Source: Pseudogymnoascus destructans
Lineage: Eukaryota > Ascomycota > Leotiomycetes > Thelebolales > Thelebolaceae
DNA length: 64,000 bases
Assembly: GCF_001641265.1 (NCBI RefSeq)
Contig: NW_020167537.1
Span: 372,001 to 436,000 of the forward strand
Reading direction: 5' to 3'
In this document: positions 10,984 through 22,573 of the stretch, piece by piece
How positions within the stretch are numbered: the first letter of the stretch is position 1
Layout of the letters: each line of letters opens with the position of its first letter
Notes under the pieces: generated by a model
Seen by the model: only the letters and a program-made list of their open reading frames with translations
The model's database searches: none
What the model was told of the DNA's origin: nothing
Made by a program: the position numbers and the translations under genes

Positions 10984-12072
10984 TCAATCCGGATTATACC
11001 TCCGTCTAGTCTCCTCCACACCCCTCCTCCCACCTCCATACGGCGTATACCTATCACTCCTCCCCCTCCTCCCATCCCTCGCACCACCACCTTCCCCTCC
11101 ATCCCCCCTCCCCTCCCCCACCTTCACAGGCACAGCATACTGCACATTCCGATCCCAATCCTCCACCCTCCCATACGGACTCCTTAACCACGCCCTAACC
11201 TCATGCAAAAACAACCTCGCATGCTCCCTCCCCAAAAACTCCCTCAGCAGCTCCTCCGCCTGCCCCGCCGCCCCCTGCACATCCACCGTCTTTAGGATGG
11301 CGATGATATACTCTAAGAGGAACTCCGCGTTATCGCCGCTTCCCCTCGTTCTCCCCTCTGTTGTCTCCCCGTCTGCCGTGTCTTTGGGGTGTAAGAAAGC
11401 GAAAACACGCAACTCCCGCCGTATCCAGGTCCGCGCCCGTGATTGCAGCTTGGGGGAGGCGGAGAGGGATTGTGGCGTGAAATCGCGGAAGCGCGAGATC
11501 CGGTTTGTGCCTATGTGGAGGGAGTAAAGGTTTTGCGCGTAGACTGCTCTGCGGCGGGCGAGGGCGTCGTCGGCGGCTGGGGTGGGGTTATGTGTGTACT
11601 GCCGCCGTGGGCGAGATGGTCGATGTGGGACGCTGCGCTGTAGTGGCGGGTTCGACGAGGGGGTGGCGGACTTGGTGGTGGATGTGACGGGGTAGACTTT
11701 GTAATTCGACTCATTTGTGAAGGCGTAGTGGATTTCGGAGACCTCGGCGTTGCAGAGGGGACAGGAACTGCGCTCTTGCAGCCAGCTGGCTAGGCAGATG
11801 AAGTCGAAGCTCGCGTGGCGGCAGGGCAATGCCTGGGCCAAATCGGTGAGGTGGTCAAGGCATATTACGCAGCACTCTTCCGCGAGATGGTTGGGATCTG
11901 CGTCTGCGCCTGCACGTGCAGTGATCTCGATGAGTGTTGTTTGGAGAACCTGTGACTTCGTGGCGGGGTTGGCGGCGGCGTCGTCCATGGAGATGGGGAA
12001 TGGGTGGAGGGGCGATCGATGGGGAATGGGGGATAAATGTTGGCGGTCGGCGGGCGATAACGATAAGAGCAC
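10984..12072 (-). CDS. RING-finger domain protein (putative E3 ubiquitin ligase)
   Basis: A single-exon frame of 362 codons. A zinc-binding RING of C3HC4 type lies at about residues 67-110: a C-x2-C pair in ECCVICLDHL, a C-x-H in PCRHASFDFIC and a final C-x2-C in SCPLCNAEV. Such domains usually recruit an E2 enzyme; the substrate is unknown. The rest is a low-complexity basic/Pro region, a predicted helical segment (ILKTVDVQGAAGQAEELLRE) and a Gly/Arg-rich tail (GEGRGDGGEGGGARDGRR) that might bind RNA. The second methionine (at 11988, MDDAAANPATK) is a more likely start: the first 28 residues are Ser/Pro/His-rich and look like translated leader. It is divergent from SLD2. Confidence 0.8.
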   Translation of the reverse strand: MLLSLSPADRQHLSPIPHRSPLHPFPISMDDAAANPATKSQVLQTTLIEITARAGADADPNHLAEECCVICLDHLTDLAQALPCRHASFDFICLASWLQERSSCPLCNAEVSEIHYAFTNESNYKVYPVTSTTKSATPSSNPPLQRSVPHRPSRPRRQYTHNPTPAADDALARRRAVYAQNLYSLHIGTNRISRFRDFTPQSLSASPKLQSRARTWIRRELRVFAFLHPKDTADGETTEGRTRGSGDNAEFLLEYIIAILKTVDVQGAAGQAEELLREFLGREHARLFLHEVRAWLRSPYGRVEDWDRNVQYAVPVKVGEGRGDGGEGGGARDGRRGRSDRYTPYGGGRRGVEETRRRYNPD

Positions 12073-12188
12073 GGTCGGGACGCGCTAATTTAGCCATTAC
12101 ACGCTCTGGTCGCGTCCGCCCGTTGTTAGGGCTGAGAAAGTGACATTTCAAGACTGCGCTGCTGCTGCTGGGACAACGAATACGAATT
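12073..12188. promoter_or_regulatory. Short divergent promoter, RING gene / SLD2
   Basis: Only 116 bp separate the two longest divergent frames (200 bp if the RING gene starts at 11988), so the genes probably share a bidirectional promoter. The segment contains ACGCGCTAA and GGGACGCG near 12078-12085. An ACGCGT-like MCB element would suit a replication gene, but only the ACGCG core is present, so this is tentative. Confidence 0.45.
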
Positions 12189-13844
12189 ATGGACGAGGGA
12201 GAACGAAATGTTTTGACGGAGCAGTCGGTTGTGTTGAGGCAGGAGCTTAAGGTTTGGGAGAGGGAGTTTGCGGCTGGGAATGGGGGGATGAAGGCTGGGA
12301 GGGAGGATATTAAGCAGAACTCTCATTTAGGTACGTCGCTCCATTCCACGAGTACAATGGTCAATATCTGACATTACGACGCAGCTCAAAAGTATAAAGA
12401 TTACAATCGAATTCGAGATATTCTCGCTGGCAAGATACCCGCGAAACCTCTCGCAAAACCGAAGCCCAAGACGTCAGAAACTACCACGGCTCGCCCCTCA
12501 AAACGAAAATCCCCTTCCAATACACATGGGACGCCCGCCAAACGACGAGCAGCCGTAGAGTCTCAAACACCCTCGCAGATACACCCCCAGCCTTCGACAG
12601 CCGGCCCATTCGACACACCCTCAGCGAACCGCCTCCTCTTCACTCCCCAAAAGCCCCGTGTCATCGGACCCACGCCGCAGAAAGATGGCAAGTTCCTCGG
12701 CATCTTCGACGCCGTGCCTAGCGGCGACGAAGTCTCGCCGTTGAAGCAGCCGGCCGCTCCCACCGACGCCCCAAGCATCCAAGAGACCCCGCGGAAATCG
12801 AAAGATGCCGATGGCGGGATCGTGGCTACGCCGAGCGCGGCGAGGCATTCGAGGACGCCGCTGTCGAGCAGTAAGCGCTTCTTGCTGGATACATTTGTGA
12901 CGCCATTGAAGCGCCGGAGGGGGAGCAATGAGGGTAGCGTCAGACAGGCATCGTTAACGCCTAGTTCTGTGTCGAAGCTGAATCTCTCTACGCCTTCGTT
13001 TTTGCGGCGGGATAACAGGATCGCTGCGCTTCCGGCTATAATTGAAGATTCTGCGGATGCGTTATCCCCACCGGCACCAAGAATGCCGAAGAGGTCGCTT
13101 GTTAGGGGGTTGAGCAGCATGCTGGCGAGTCTGAGGGAGATGCAAGAGGAAGCGCTGGATGATGATCTTGATGCACTCCGGGAGATGGAGAGTGGCCCGC
13201 CACCTCCGAATGCTGCCCCGAAGCAGGTATTACCCAAACCTCAAGCGCCGAAACTACAAGAAAGCGTTCAGGTCAGGGATAGTCAGCAGCTTACCGATTT
13301 CCCCTTTATCGACTTCCCGGATCTGGATTTCAATAACGATGGCAAGGATGAGGATGATGAGCTGGGGGAGAGGGAGCAGGCGATTGCGGATAGGGATAGC
13401 AAACTTCCTGTTTACAAGAAGAAGGGCCAGAAGAGGACGACGCGGAAGGTCAATATTCGGCCTTCGAGGGCTAAAGCGCCAGCTCAAGAGGCTGCTCCTA
13501 CGACTTGCTCCGATGATGAAGATGACGAGTACGATGCTGGGCAGGATGATACGCAAGGCGGGGACACTCAGAACCCAGATCTCGTCCCCGATACGCAGGA
13601 AGGCTTTGAAGCAGACTCGCTACCTCTTTACAAAGCCGTCCGTAACTTTGACTCGGGCTCGGATAACAGCACACAGTACACTGCCTCAGAAGGAGGGACG
13701 AGATACAAGAGGAGCAAACAGAAGACTACAGGACGCAGGCAGAAGATTGGGGCACAGGTGCATACGAATTACAAGAGGATGAAGCTGAAGAATTCGGGAG
13801 CGAAAGGGGGAAGGGTTGGAGGGAAGTTTGGAAGGAGGAGGTGA
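12189..13844 (+). CDS. SLD2: DNA replication regulator SLD2 (Drc1)
   Basis: Two exons, 12189-12330 and 12385-13844, with a 54-nt intron (GTACGT...GCAG) give 533 residues. The N terminus has the family's helical block: ELKVWEREFA, then NSHLAQKYKDYNRIRD across the splice. In yeast, CDK-phosphorylated Sld2 binds Dpb11 and, with Sld3, loads Cdc45-GINS at origins. This protein carries about ten SP/TP sites in residues 75-260 (for example RKSPSN, LFTPQK, GPTPQK, EVSPLK, QETPRK, FVTPLKRRR), fitting CDK control. The middle is acidic, with a DSDD/DEDDE stretch. The C terminus is strongly basic (KRMKLKNSGAKGGRVGGKFG), as in other fungal Sld2 proteins. A frame of 224 codons on the opposite strand is a shadow. 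Confidence 0.88.
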
Positions 13845-14699
13845 TTGTGAGGATGGCTGTTTGGCTTTGCTGTGGCTGTAGGATGGGTGTACACGAATTA
13901 TGAAACTTACGATGGTTACAATAGCATGTTGCATTGGAGAGGTATCCCCTAAAACACCCGCGAGAATTTCTCGTCGCGATATATATAATTGTCTCCGCAT
14001 TCATGGATGAATGGCTGTGCGGGCCGAATGGACAATCTTTCACCCCCCAATTGGCGCCAAGTCCGTGCTCAGATCAGATTATGGAGTCGGAGCAGCGTCT
14101 GTATGGAACCATGAAACTTGCGGCTTTTAATTGTTATGAATGCCTCTCTCTCACGAACCTTGAATCCTCGGAATTGCCTGGGGCCATTTTCCAGATCCCT
14201 TTTCCCTCTCTTGGTTGCTGTTGCGTTGCTGTTGCGTTGCTGTAAGTTACTGTAGCCCTTGGCGGTAATTGGCCGGGCTGGGCTGGTGGGCCGAGTTCGA
14301 ATGCGCAAGGCGGGTTTTGGCTGCCTGCCCCTCCCTCCTCCGTCCGTTTTCGATTCCGTGGCTCCGATTGGGCTGATTTGCGGTTCGGGACGAAACTACA
14401 TCATCATACCCTTTGCGCCGCAACTTGGAAAACGAAACACTTCCTGTCACTTTCGACGTATTTTACCTTCTTTGCAATAGCAAGAGATCGGCTTATACTT
14501 GATGACTTGCTGAGGCAATTCGCGGCTTACTATATTTTGTTACCCCGCCAAGTACCTGTCTTGGGCTTTGTTTGCACCTCCAACGAGCGACTGGGCCTGT
14601 GTTTGAGCTGCATAGGATTTCAACGACAGCAGAACACTTCAGCGCAAGCTCCCCAAACGTCGATATAACAACGACTAATACATCTCATCTCCTGTTAAA
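13845..14699 (+). promoter_or_regulatory. SLD2-TPS1 intergenic region / TPS1 upstream region
   Basis: It is 855 bp with no convincing gene. Two CCCCT motifs (13946-13950 and 14328-14332), the stress-response element core of yeast TPS1 promoters, lie about 750 and 370 bp before the TPS1 start. A short GTTGCTGTTGC repeat sits near 14215-14245. The sequence before the ATG (CTGTTAAAATG) has the A at -3 usual for fungal starts. Any regulatory role is inferred. Confidence 0.4.
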
Positions 14700-16388
14700 A
14701 TGCGCGGTGCCGTGCAACCCACGAAGGACGGCTCCGGACGCCTTCTCCTCGTCTCCAACCGCCTGCCCATCACCATCAAGCGCTCCGACGATGGAACTTA
14801 CAGCTTCAGTATGTCCTCTGGTGGCCTGGTCACTGGTCTCAGTGGCTTGGCAAAGACGACCAAGTTCCAATGGTACGGATGGCCTGGGCTGGAGGTCCCA
14901 GAGGCAGAGGTCGAGGACTTGACTACTCGTCTGAGGGACGAGTACGGCGCGACGCCCATATTTGTTGACGATGAGCTCGCAGATCGCCATTACAACGGCT
15001 TTTCAAGTAAGTACAATGCCTATGACTTAAGGATTACATGCTGATATATCTGTAGACTCCATCCTGTGGCCGCTCTTCCATTACCACCCCGGAGAAATCA
15101 CATTTGACGAATCCGCCTGGTCAGCGTATAAGCAAGTGAACCGCCTCTTCGCCAAGACCATGGCCAAAGACGTACAGGACGGCGACATGATCTGGGTCCA
15201 CGACTACCATCTCATGCTCCTCCCCGAGATGCTGCGCGAGGAAATCGGCGACACCAGGAAGAACGTCAAGATTGGATTCTTCCTGCACACGCCGTTCCCA
15301 TCGAGCGAGATATACAGAATTCTGCCAGTGAGAGAGCAGCTGCTTATGGGCGTGCTGCAGTGTGACTTGATTGGCTTCCATACCTATGACTACGCCAGAC
15401 ATTTCCTCAGCAGTTGTGCGAGGATACTGGAAGTGGGCACGACACCTAACGGAGTCGAGTATGGCGGGAAATACGTGACGGTGGGCGCGTTCCCTATTGG
15501 AATTGACCCGGATAAGTTTGTGGAAGGCTTGAAGAAGCCAAAGGTTATTGACCGAATCAACGCCCTCAAGAAGAAGTTTGAAGGCGTGAAGCTTATCGTT
15601 GGAGTTGATCGTTTGGATTACATCAAGGGTGTACCGCAGAAACTGCATGCCCTGGAGGTCTTCTTGACTGAGAACCCGGAGTGGGTTGGCAAGGTGGTCC
15701 TGATCCAAGTGGCCGTCCCCAGCAGAGAAGACGTAGAGGAATACCAGAATCTTCGCGCTGTTGTCAACGAACTTGTCGGAAGAATTAATGGCAAATTTGG
15801 TAAGCACGAACATGTCATATATACTGTAGCAACCTACTAACATACACCTAAGGCACAATCGAATTCATGCCCATCCACTTCCTCCATCAATCCGTAGCCT
15901 TCGACGAGCTCACCGCCCTATATGCCGTCTCCGACGTCTGCCTCGTCTCCTCCACCCGTGACGGCATGAACCTCGTTTCCTACGAGTACATCGCCACGCA
16001 GCGCGAGCGCCACGGTGCCCTGATCCTCTCCGAGTTCACCGGCGCCGCGCAGTCTCTGAATGGCGCTCTCGTCGTCAACCCATGGAACACCGAGGAGCTC
16101 GCGAAGGCGATCTACGACTCTGTTACGATGGATGCTGAGCAACGGCTCAACAACTTCAAGAAGCTCGAGTCGTATGTGTTTAAGTATACGAGTGCGTGGT
16201 GGGGCGAGAGCTTCGTGGGAGAGCTGAATCGCATCTCCATTGCGGCGGAGAAGAAGAAGGCGAAGGAGCTGGAGGAGGGGAAGTTGCCCGCGGTTCCCTT
16301 TAGGGAGAAGCTGGAGAGTGTTGGGAAGGTTGTTAAGGATGTGGTGGTGGGCAAGGACGAGAAGGAAGATAAGGCGGAGGAGAACTGA
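14700..16388 (+). CDS. TPS1: Alpha,alpha-trehalose-phosphate synthase (UDP-forming), TPS1
   Basis: Three exons, 14700-15006, 15056-15799 and 15853-16388, encode 528 residues. Introns are 49 and 53 nt with GTAAGT/GTAAGC donors; the second has the branch point CTACTAAC. The enzyme joins UDP-glucose and glucose-6-phosphate to trehalose-6-phosphate in the cytosol, feeding trehalose synthesis and limiting hexokinase flux. The whole protein is one GT20 glycosyltransferase. Visible motifs are LLLVSNRLPIT at the N terminus, YGWPG, VHDYHLMLLP, FFLHTPFPSSEIYR, VDRLDYIKGVPQK and STRDGMNLVSYEY (the nucleotide-sugar site). There is no C-terminal phosphatase domain, so this is a Tps1 and not a Tps2. The Lys/Glu-rich tail after about residue 470 is variable in fungi. 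An antisense frame of 245 codons is a shadow. Confidence 0.95.
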
Positions 16389-16979
16389 GGAGGGAGTGAA
16401 GTATAGAGACGATTATAGGCGATCTGGGTTTGCATTGCGTGGGTTTACGAAGATTGGAGGGTGGAGTATATGGGCTGGCTTTGGGTTGCTTGGGATACTC
16501 TTGTGTTATGAACTGCGTGGAGCGAAAATAAATATGAATATGATGGATGCCAAAGACTGAAAACCTGTGCTTTTGTCCCAAATATAAGGAGCCTATTTAT
16601 TGCCACTGGCTCACTGAGCATCTTTTCCAGCGTACATACTGGAAGCATCTCAAATTCTCAAAAATTTCTCTCGCTGGTTGGCTCACGGCGATGAAGCTCG
16701 TTTCTGATTGGCCGAGGAGGTGGCGACTTCTGAGTCACATGACCTGTCTTTGTTCTGTGGCGCAAAGCTACTCGTTAATAGGTGATCAGCCACAAACATA
16801 AAAGAATGACGCCTGTTTGTTCCTTTCCCCAACTCTAAATATTGTCCCTGGCGCGCAAACGCAGAAAATACAACACATTTGTCGTAGCCTTTGGCAAGAG
16901 ATTGGCAAATATTTGTTCTGAGGAGACTCCAATATTCACACCCAGAACTTTCAGCTTCTTGCGCCCATTCTTTATCAGA
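16389..16979 (+). other. TPS1-VID27 intergenic region
   Basis: It is 591 bp and holds the TPS1 3' UTR, with AATAAATATGAATATG near 16527 as a possible cleavage signal, and the VID27 promoter and leader. No recognisable gene. Confidence 0.4.
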
Positions 16980-19544
16980 ATGTTTGTACTTCGGAATGGT
17001 ACGTTGATCTTGACCCCACCACCATGCCCCTCCTTTGCCTAAATTTCTTGTTTTGAGCGGACGTCGCACCAGCCTCCAGCTCCACAAACTAACTCATCTA
17101 CAGTTGGGAAGTTGATCTTCGGCGATACTTCGAAGGAATCTATAATAGAGCTTCCCCAGGGCCAACTTTACCTCGTCCGCCCGCTGTCACCCAAGGGCTA
17201 CTCCGAACTCATCTTCAAGGACGCCGCCGCTCGCATTCGCAAGACGGGGCAGGAGTTCCAATACCAGCTCGTGATCCAGCGCGCCTACGAGGAGGGCGAG
17301 GAGGAGCTGGGAGACGAGGACGCCGACGACGAGGAGGACAGCGCCTTATCAGCTGAGCGCGACGAGAAGACCTTCCTCCTGGACGAGGGGCTGCACTTCC
17401 GCACCGAGATCCGCGACGGCGAGGAGCACGTCCTAGCGTGGCGCGACCTTTCGGGCGATACGGGGGACCTCTACGAGTTCGTCTGTGACCACTCCGTTGG
17501 TGCTGATCTGGTTGAGCAATTCGAGTTTATCGCCCGCCAGTGCCAGTACGAGCGCAAGTGGAGGAGGAACCATACTCAGGCAACCGAGGAAGACTTAGAC
17601 AGCTTTTACTTTGAGGAGGAACAGGCCATCCCGAGTGCTAGCCCTATTCACGCCCACCAAGAGCTTAGCGTGGATAAGAGCATGCCTCCGCCCTCTGTGC
17701 CCAGAGCGAACGCCAATGTGGCCGCAAAGCGTGATCAGACGCCGGTGAAACAACGGAAAATGTCTCCTCTGGCTCAGGCTCCTCAAACTCCAGTTCCTAC
17801 TCAGGCACCACAAGCGTCGCAGCAGAGGGTTGCACTTGAGGTACTTGCTAAGGAGGGAGCTGAGCTTCATCTTTTCGACTTCACTTCGGGCTCATTTATA
17901 CTGCAAGATGACGAAGTCACGGCAATCGTTTCAGAGGTTGGCCAATGGGAATACTGGCTTGAGATCACCGGTAAAGACAAGACCTGGTTGGGCCAGTCCG
18001 TCGTTGCCGATATCAACCCCGTTTTCAATTTTGAGTATTTGTCGTTCATTTTCAATCATTTCACCGAGAATGGATCTGCATACTCATGGCTCCTCCGATT
18101 TAAGAATACCGAAACCATCACCAGATTCCAGGAGGGGTTGATGCAGGCCCTCTGGGAGCAGCTGAACGAGTTGAAGTGGAACAGGCAAAAGGAGCAGGAT
18201 CAGGAGTACATTACGAGTGCTTTCCAGGATTTGGAGATGACAGATGCGCAGGATGAGGCCGAAGAAGAAGAAGAAGAAGAAACACCTGTGGAGGAAGAGG
18301 AGGAGGATGTCTCTGATGGACAGCAGAGCGAGCATTACGACAGTGATGAGGAGAATGACGACGTTGAAACCCATGAGAAAGATGGAAATGTCAATTCCCA
18401 GCTTGCCGTCGGTTATAAACACGATCGCTCGTTCGTCGTTCGCGGATCGAAGATTGGTGTTTTCAAACACACTCCTAATAACCATCTTGAATTCTCGACG
18501 AACATCTCGAAGGTCCAAACACCTAAGGGTAAACTTTTCAGTCCGAAGAAGGTTATGTTGCACTCTGAGGATACGAGCATGATTCTCCAAAATGAAACCG
18601 ACCCCAACTCTCTGTACCGCATGGATCTTGAGTACGGCAAAATTGTAGACGAGTGGAAGGTGCATGACGATATACCAGTCAACACTTTCGCTCCCGAAAA
18701 CAAATTTGCTCAGATGACTGGCCAACAAACCTTCCTTGGACTGTCGAAGAACGCCCTGTACCGCATCGATCCCCGCCTGGCAGGCTCAAAACTTGTCGAT
18801 GACTCACTGAAGCAGTACGTGTCGAAGAACGACTTCTCTGCTGCGGCCACCACCGAGAAGGGATACATCGCTGTTGCGTCCAATAAGGGTGATATCCGCA
18901 TGTTCGATCGTCTTGGTATCAACGCCAAGACCCACATCCCCGCTCTCGGAGAGCCCATCATCGGACTCGACGTCTCCGCCGACGGCCGCTGGATCCTCGC
19001 GACCTGTCGTACATACCTCCTTCTCGTTGACGCGCTCCAGAAAGAGGGCAAGAACGAGGGCAAGCTTGGTTTCGAGAAGGCGTTCGGAAAGGACTCAAAG
19101 CCACAACCACGCCGTCTTGGTCTAACCCCCAACCACGTTGCGCAATTCCAGCACGAGACTGGTGCGCCGCTGTCCTTCACACCTGCCAAGTTCAACACGG
19201 GTGAAGGCACCAGCGAGACATCTATCATCAGCGCAACGGGACCATTCATCGTCACCTGGAACATGAAGAAGGTACTTGCTGGACGCAAGGACCCGTACAC
19301 TATCAAGCGCTATGCGGAGGAGGTCAAGGCCGACAACTTCCGCTATGGAAGCGACAAGAACGTGATTGTGGCGCTGCCGAACGAGGTTAACATGGTCGCA
19401 AAGGGGCAGTTCAAGAAGCCGACTCGAGAGAGCATTATGATGACGCCTGTGAGGGACTCGATGAGAAGCAGCGGCAGGATTCAGGTTCCTGGAAGCGGGA
19501 GATACAAGCTCGGCCGGGACGACGTTGTTAATTCGCCGTATTAG
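16980..19544 (+). CDS. VID27: VID27 family protein
   Basis: Two exons: a 19-nt first exon at 16980-16998 (MFVLRN plus one base) and 17104-19544, joined across a 105-nt intron (GTACGT...CTACAG). The junction gives MFVLRNVGKLIFGDTSKESI, the usual VID27 start; without the tiny exon the protein would lack a start. 819 residues. An N-terminal domain (about 1-190) is followed by a Ser/Pro/Gln linker and a PH-like domain (about 240-380, with DFTSGSFILQDD and WLLRFKN). A strongly acidic stretch near 390-440 precedes a C-terminal WD40-like propeller (about 470-770). Yeast Vid27 was linked to vacuolar import and degradation of gluconeogenic enzymes, but its molecular role is unclear. It follows TPS1 on the same strand as a separate transcription unit. 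Confidence 0.92.
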
Positions 19545-19939
19545 TTTTGTGGGGTCGTCCCTGGTGAATACGGACTGGCGTTGGTGACGCGTTTGGTTGG
19601 TTTGTGGGCGTTTATTCGAAGCGTAGTCACTCGTTTTGCGAGGGTGGTGTGTGCGTCTGTTTTTTTTTCATGATATCCAGCGGAGGAAATAGAACTCGAG
19701 TGGGTGGTGACACGAATGAAGGAAAGTACGGGAAGCACCTATTTTGCGGCTTGATGGAAGTTTTTGGGCTATTTCGGGAGGGATGATAGCGGATGGCTTG
19801 CAGATTAGGTAGATATTTATAGCTTAGGAATTAATTCATATTTACAAAATAAAATTGATAGATGGCTAGATTGTATGTAGATTCTGGTTACTTCTCTCCG
19901 TCCTTTTGGATCTAAATAGTGCGCGGCCCATGTTACCCG
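19545..19939 (+). other. VID27 3' region up to hAT end
   Basis: It includes AT-rich candidates for 3' processing (ATATTTACAAAATAAAAT near 19838-19855). No gene is seen. It marks the right edge of the host gene island; the first transposon base is 19940. Confidence 0.5.
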
Positions 19940-20627
19940 CAGTGTTCGGCGGATATGTATCCGGGTAGTATCCGTGATTCCCATGGGTAGGGTATATACC
20001 CGGCCAATTTCTTACGGGTATATGAGGCTAAATGGAGTATATAAAAATGAAGCTTTTGGTAATAGTAATAACCTAACATAACCTAACAACCCCTATTCGT
20101 GTGCCCCTATTCGTATGCCTCATCGTCAGCATCATCGCCATCACTGTCAGCCTCTTATATCCGACCCCAATTCCGTAAGCAAAGTAAATATCTAATCGTC
20201 AGCGGTGATAACCTATTCCGCTTTTATTTAATAATATCACTACCATTACTAAATACCTGTTCTGATGCTGCGGATGTTGCTGGAATTGCTAAATGGTCAC
20301 GAGCAATACAGGCAATAACTGGATATTGGTATTGCTTTGCGCACCAATATTTGAGGATATTAGTATGCTCACTAGGCCGTAGTTCAAGCATCCACCGCCT
20401 CCATTCTGACTCCTGAAATGCTAAGCCCTCTGACGCAAATAGGTCTTCGTTAGAATCAGGTTCTTGCTCTATTGTATTAGTAGCACCTATTGCTTCCGCA
20501 AGAGCTGTTTCACGGTCGATATGCTCTGTATCAAGATGACACTCTCGCTTTTAGTACGTTCTACAAACGTCTTCGAATTGCGCTCTTGCTCGTGATCTTC
20601 GTGTATCGTCTATAGTATTTGGATATA
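19940..20627 (-). mobile_element. hAT-1 transposon, 3' half (transposase C terminus and TIR)
   Basis: The terminal sequence CAGTGTTCGGC starts at 19940, preceded by the 8-mer GTTACCCG (19932-19939). Subterminal GGATA/TATCC repeats follow. On the minus strand the C-terminal dimerisation region of a hAT transposase reads EWRRWMLELRPSEHTN and then ACIARDHLAIPATSAASEQV, a stop (CAA to TAA) and KRNRLSPLTIRYLLCLRNWG. The rest of the gene is missing at 20627, where a pogo-P4 fragment begins. A matching hAT terminus with the same 8-mer in inverse orientation is at 41117. Confidence 0.85.
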
Positions 20628-21413
20628 CAGTTGAACCTGGATATAAGGATGCCCTCGGGGCGGGCGTGGCATCCTTATAGCGAGGATATCCTTGTGGAGG
20701 TTCACGGAAATCTGAGGAATATATGTAAAAAAAAAATTAAAAAATTGTATGCTACTTTGACACCCAGCCATCTAGTAAACGTTGGGTACTCTTCACGACT
20801 TTCTCTTGCGAGATACCCTTGCCAATCTGTTCTAATGCCTTTATTACTGAAATCCGACCTCTATCTTTAGCGAGGAAGCAAATAATTAAAGGGTATTTAG
20901 GGCCTAGCTTGCTTCTGCAAGTGATGATCGGACCTCTTCCTCTTCCCCTTCCTCATCCCTGTCTGCAATCGCATCCTCCTCTGTAATAGTGTATCTCTGT
21001 ACTACAGCTTCAAAAATATCTTCATCTCTGTCAACTATCTCTTCGCCTATAGGGTTGACAAAATCTGCAATTGGCATGACATCACCTAGTAGCCTCACAA
21101 TTTCCATTCCCAGTTCCTCAACCTTAGTAGTATTATCTTGATGCATATCCATATTTTTTGGTTTTTTTATAAGAGTCAATCGCCACTAACACTTCTGGAT
21201 TTTTGGAGCTTCAAGTGCTTCCCATGTAAGTCGACTCCACTGTATCACTTTTAGAATATTAACTATTTTATTAGGGTTCTTATTGGCCTTGAGCTGGCGC
21301 AACATGTAATTAATCCATTGTTTTCGATACCTAAGTTTCAAGCTTGCAATATTCCCTAATCAAGAGGTTGCCAATGAGATGTCGTATTTGGTCATGGATA
21401 ACATAATATCCTT
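20628..21413 (-). mobile_element. pogo-P4 (Tigger-like) 3' fragment
   Basis: It begins CAGTTGAACCTGGATATAAG after a TA (20626-20627). The terminal region has an internal hairpin of GGATAT and GCATCC words. The minus strand then encodes the C-terminal part of the transposase, including an open 91-codon stretch (20904-21179) with LGDVMPIADFVNPIGEEIVD and an acidic Glu-rich end. It matches 49103-49850 almost base for base and ends abruptly at about 21413. Confidence 0.8.
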
Positions 21414-21647
21414 GATATGTAATGTTATCCATTGTAAGGATGCCTTCTTGTCTCTCACTCTAAGGAGCAGACTCTGAGGAGCTGCAGGTCACAAGTGATC
21501 ATTTGGGGGGGCTAACCGAGTCAGATGGGTTTCGGGTACGTGAGGGAATTGACTCACGGGGTTCCCCTTGGTCACGTGTAATCATTTGGGTGGGTTAACC
21601 GAGTCGGATGGGTTTCGGGTATTTGAGGGAATGACTCACGGGGTTCC
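21414..21647 (+). mobile_element. LTR-A U3 scrap and truncated LTR-C
   Basis: The first 19 bases are a scrap of ATCC-type LTR-A U3 (GGATAACATAATATCC). At 21433 an LTR-C begins with TGTAAGGATGCCTTCTTG. Its U3 contains a duplicated block with ACCGAGTC, GATGGGTTTCGGGTA and GACTCACGGGGTTCC. It is cut at 21647 by LTR-B, before the TATA-like TATTTAAGG of intact LTR-C copies. Confidence 0.65.
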
Positions 21648-22573
21648 TGTAATGGTGGGTGCACCAGATGTGAGAATCTAGCCACCCAAGGAAGGGATGA
21701 ATTTACTAAGACAACACACTGTCTTAGAAAACAGAGCCAAAGGGTCGTAGCTTAGACTATTCCACAACGCAGCAATCAGGTGTGTGATGTAGTGAAGTGG
21801 TTCAGACAAGTTGCAACAAATGTTGAGTCTGGGAACTCAGGGGTAAGTCAGAGGTTAACACCTCACTGACTTTTCAGAAACAAGGAGTAACAGGATCAAT
21901 GCTTGGAAGCTTGGAAAAGACGTGGAAGTATGTGATAGTCGATTTACTTTATTGTCTGCTTGCCCTTTCTTAAGGAAAGGGCAATCCTATTTATGCTAAA
22001 GGAGTGTAGTTCTCTCATTTTCCAAGACTTTCCATGACTAACCAGGCTTGGTAACTGTAGTCGATGTAAGAGAATCCCATAGAACCATCTCTTAGGTTCG
22101 TAGCCTATAGGAAGTAAAAGGAGGTCCAAGGTCAGAGTACCCCTATAGACAAATTATGTCATAGACAAATTATGTCATAGACAAATTATGTCATAACTTA
22201 ACCAATCTTGTGGGTAACTAAAGAGCGATGACATGTAATGAATCATAGAGGTTCGTAGGAGCTTTGAGAGCTATTGTTCATGCTCCTAGGCCTCTAGTTG
22301 GTAGAGATATGTCATGTGGTAGTATGAGTGATGTCATGTAATGAATCATAGAGGGTTGTAGAGATATGCTATGTGGTAATATCGGCCCAGTAACTAAGGA
22401 GCGATGACGTGTAATGAATCATAGATGGTTGTAGCAATCGTTGAGTAGTATTGCTCTTGTTGTTGGTGTGATAAGCCAAAATATGTATAGTGACTTGTAG
22501 GTTTGAGGAGGAGATTTCCAAGTTTGCTCTTGAGTTTGATAGCAAACTGAGTGCAACGAATGTCAGTATGACA
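21648..22573 (-). mobile_element. LTR-B copy 4 (reverse orientation)
   Basis: A complete 926-bp LTR-B running from TGTAATGGTGGGTGCACC to GTCAGTATGACA. The 5-mers outside (GTTCC and AGTGG) do not match, so at least one flank has been rearranged. It lies head-to-head with a partial LTR-B (22574-22814), making an inverted LTR pair at the start of Gypsy-B. Three copies of the 16-bp TAGACAAATTATGTCA unit are present near 22145-22192. Confidence 0.8.

Noticed and set aside
12563..13237. A 224-codon minus-strand frame over SLD2
   Set aside because: It is antisense to a conserved gene and has no family motif; GC-rich coding DNA often leaves an opposite frame open.
15121..15858. A 245-codon minus-strand frame over TPS1
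   Set aside because: It is antisense to the glycosyltransferase core, which is strongly conserved on the plus strand.
18084..19306. Two minus-strand frames of about 200 codons over VID27
   Set aside because: They are shadows of the plus-strand gene, with no motif of their own.
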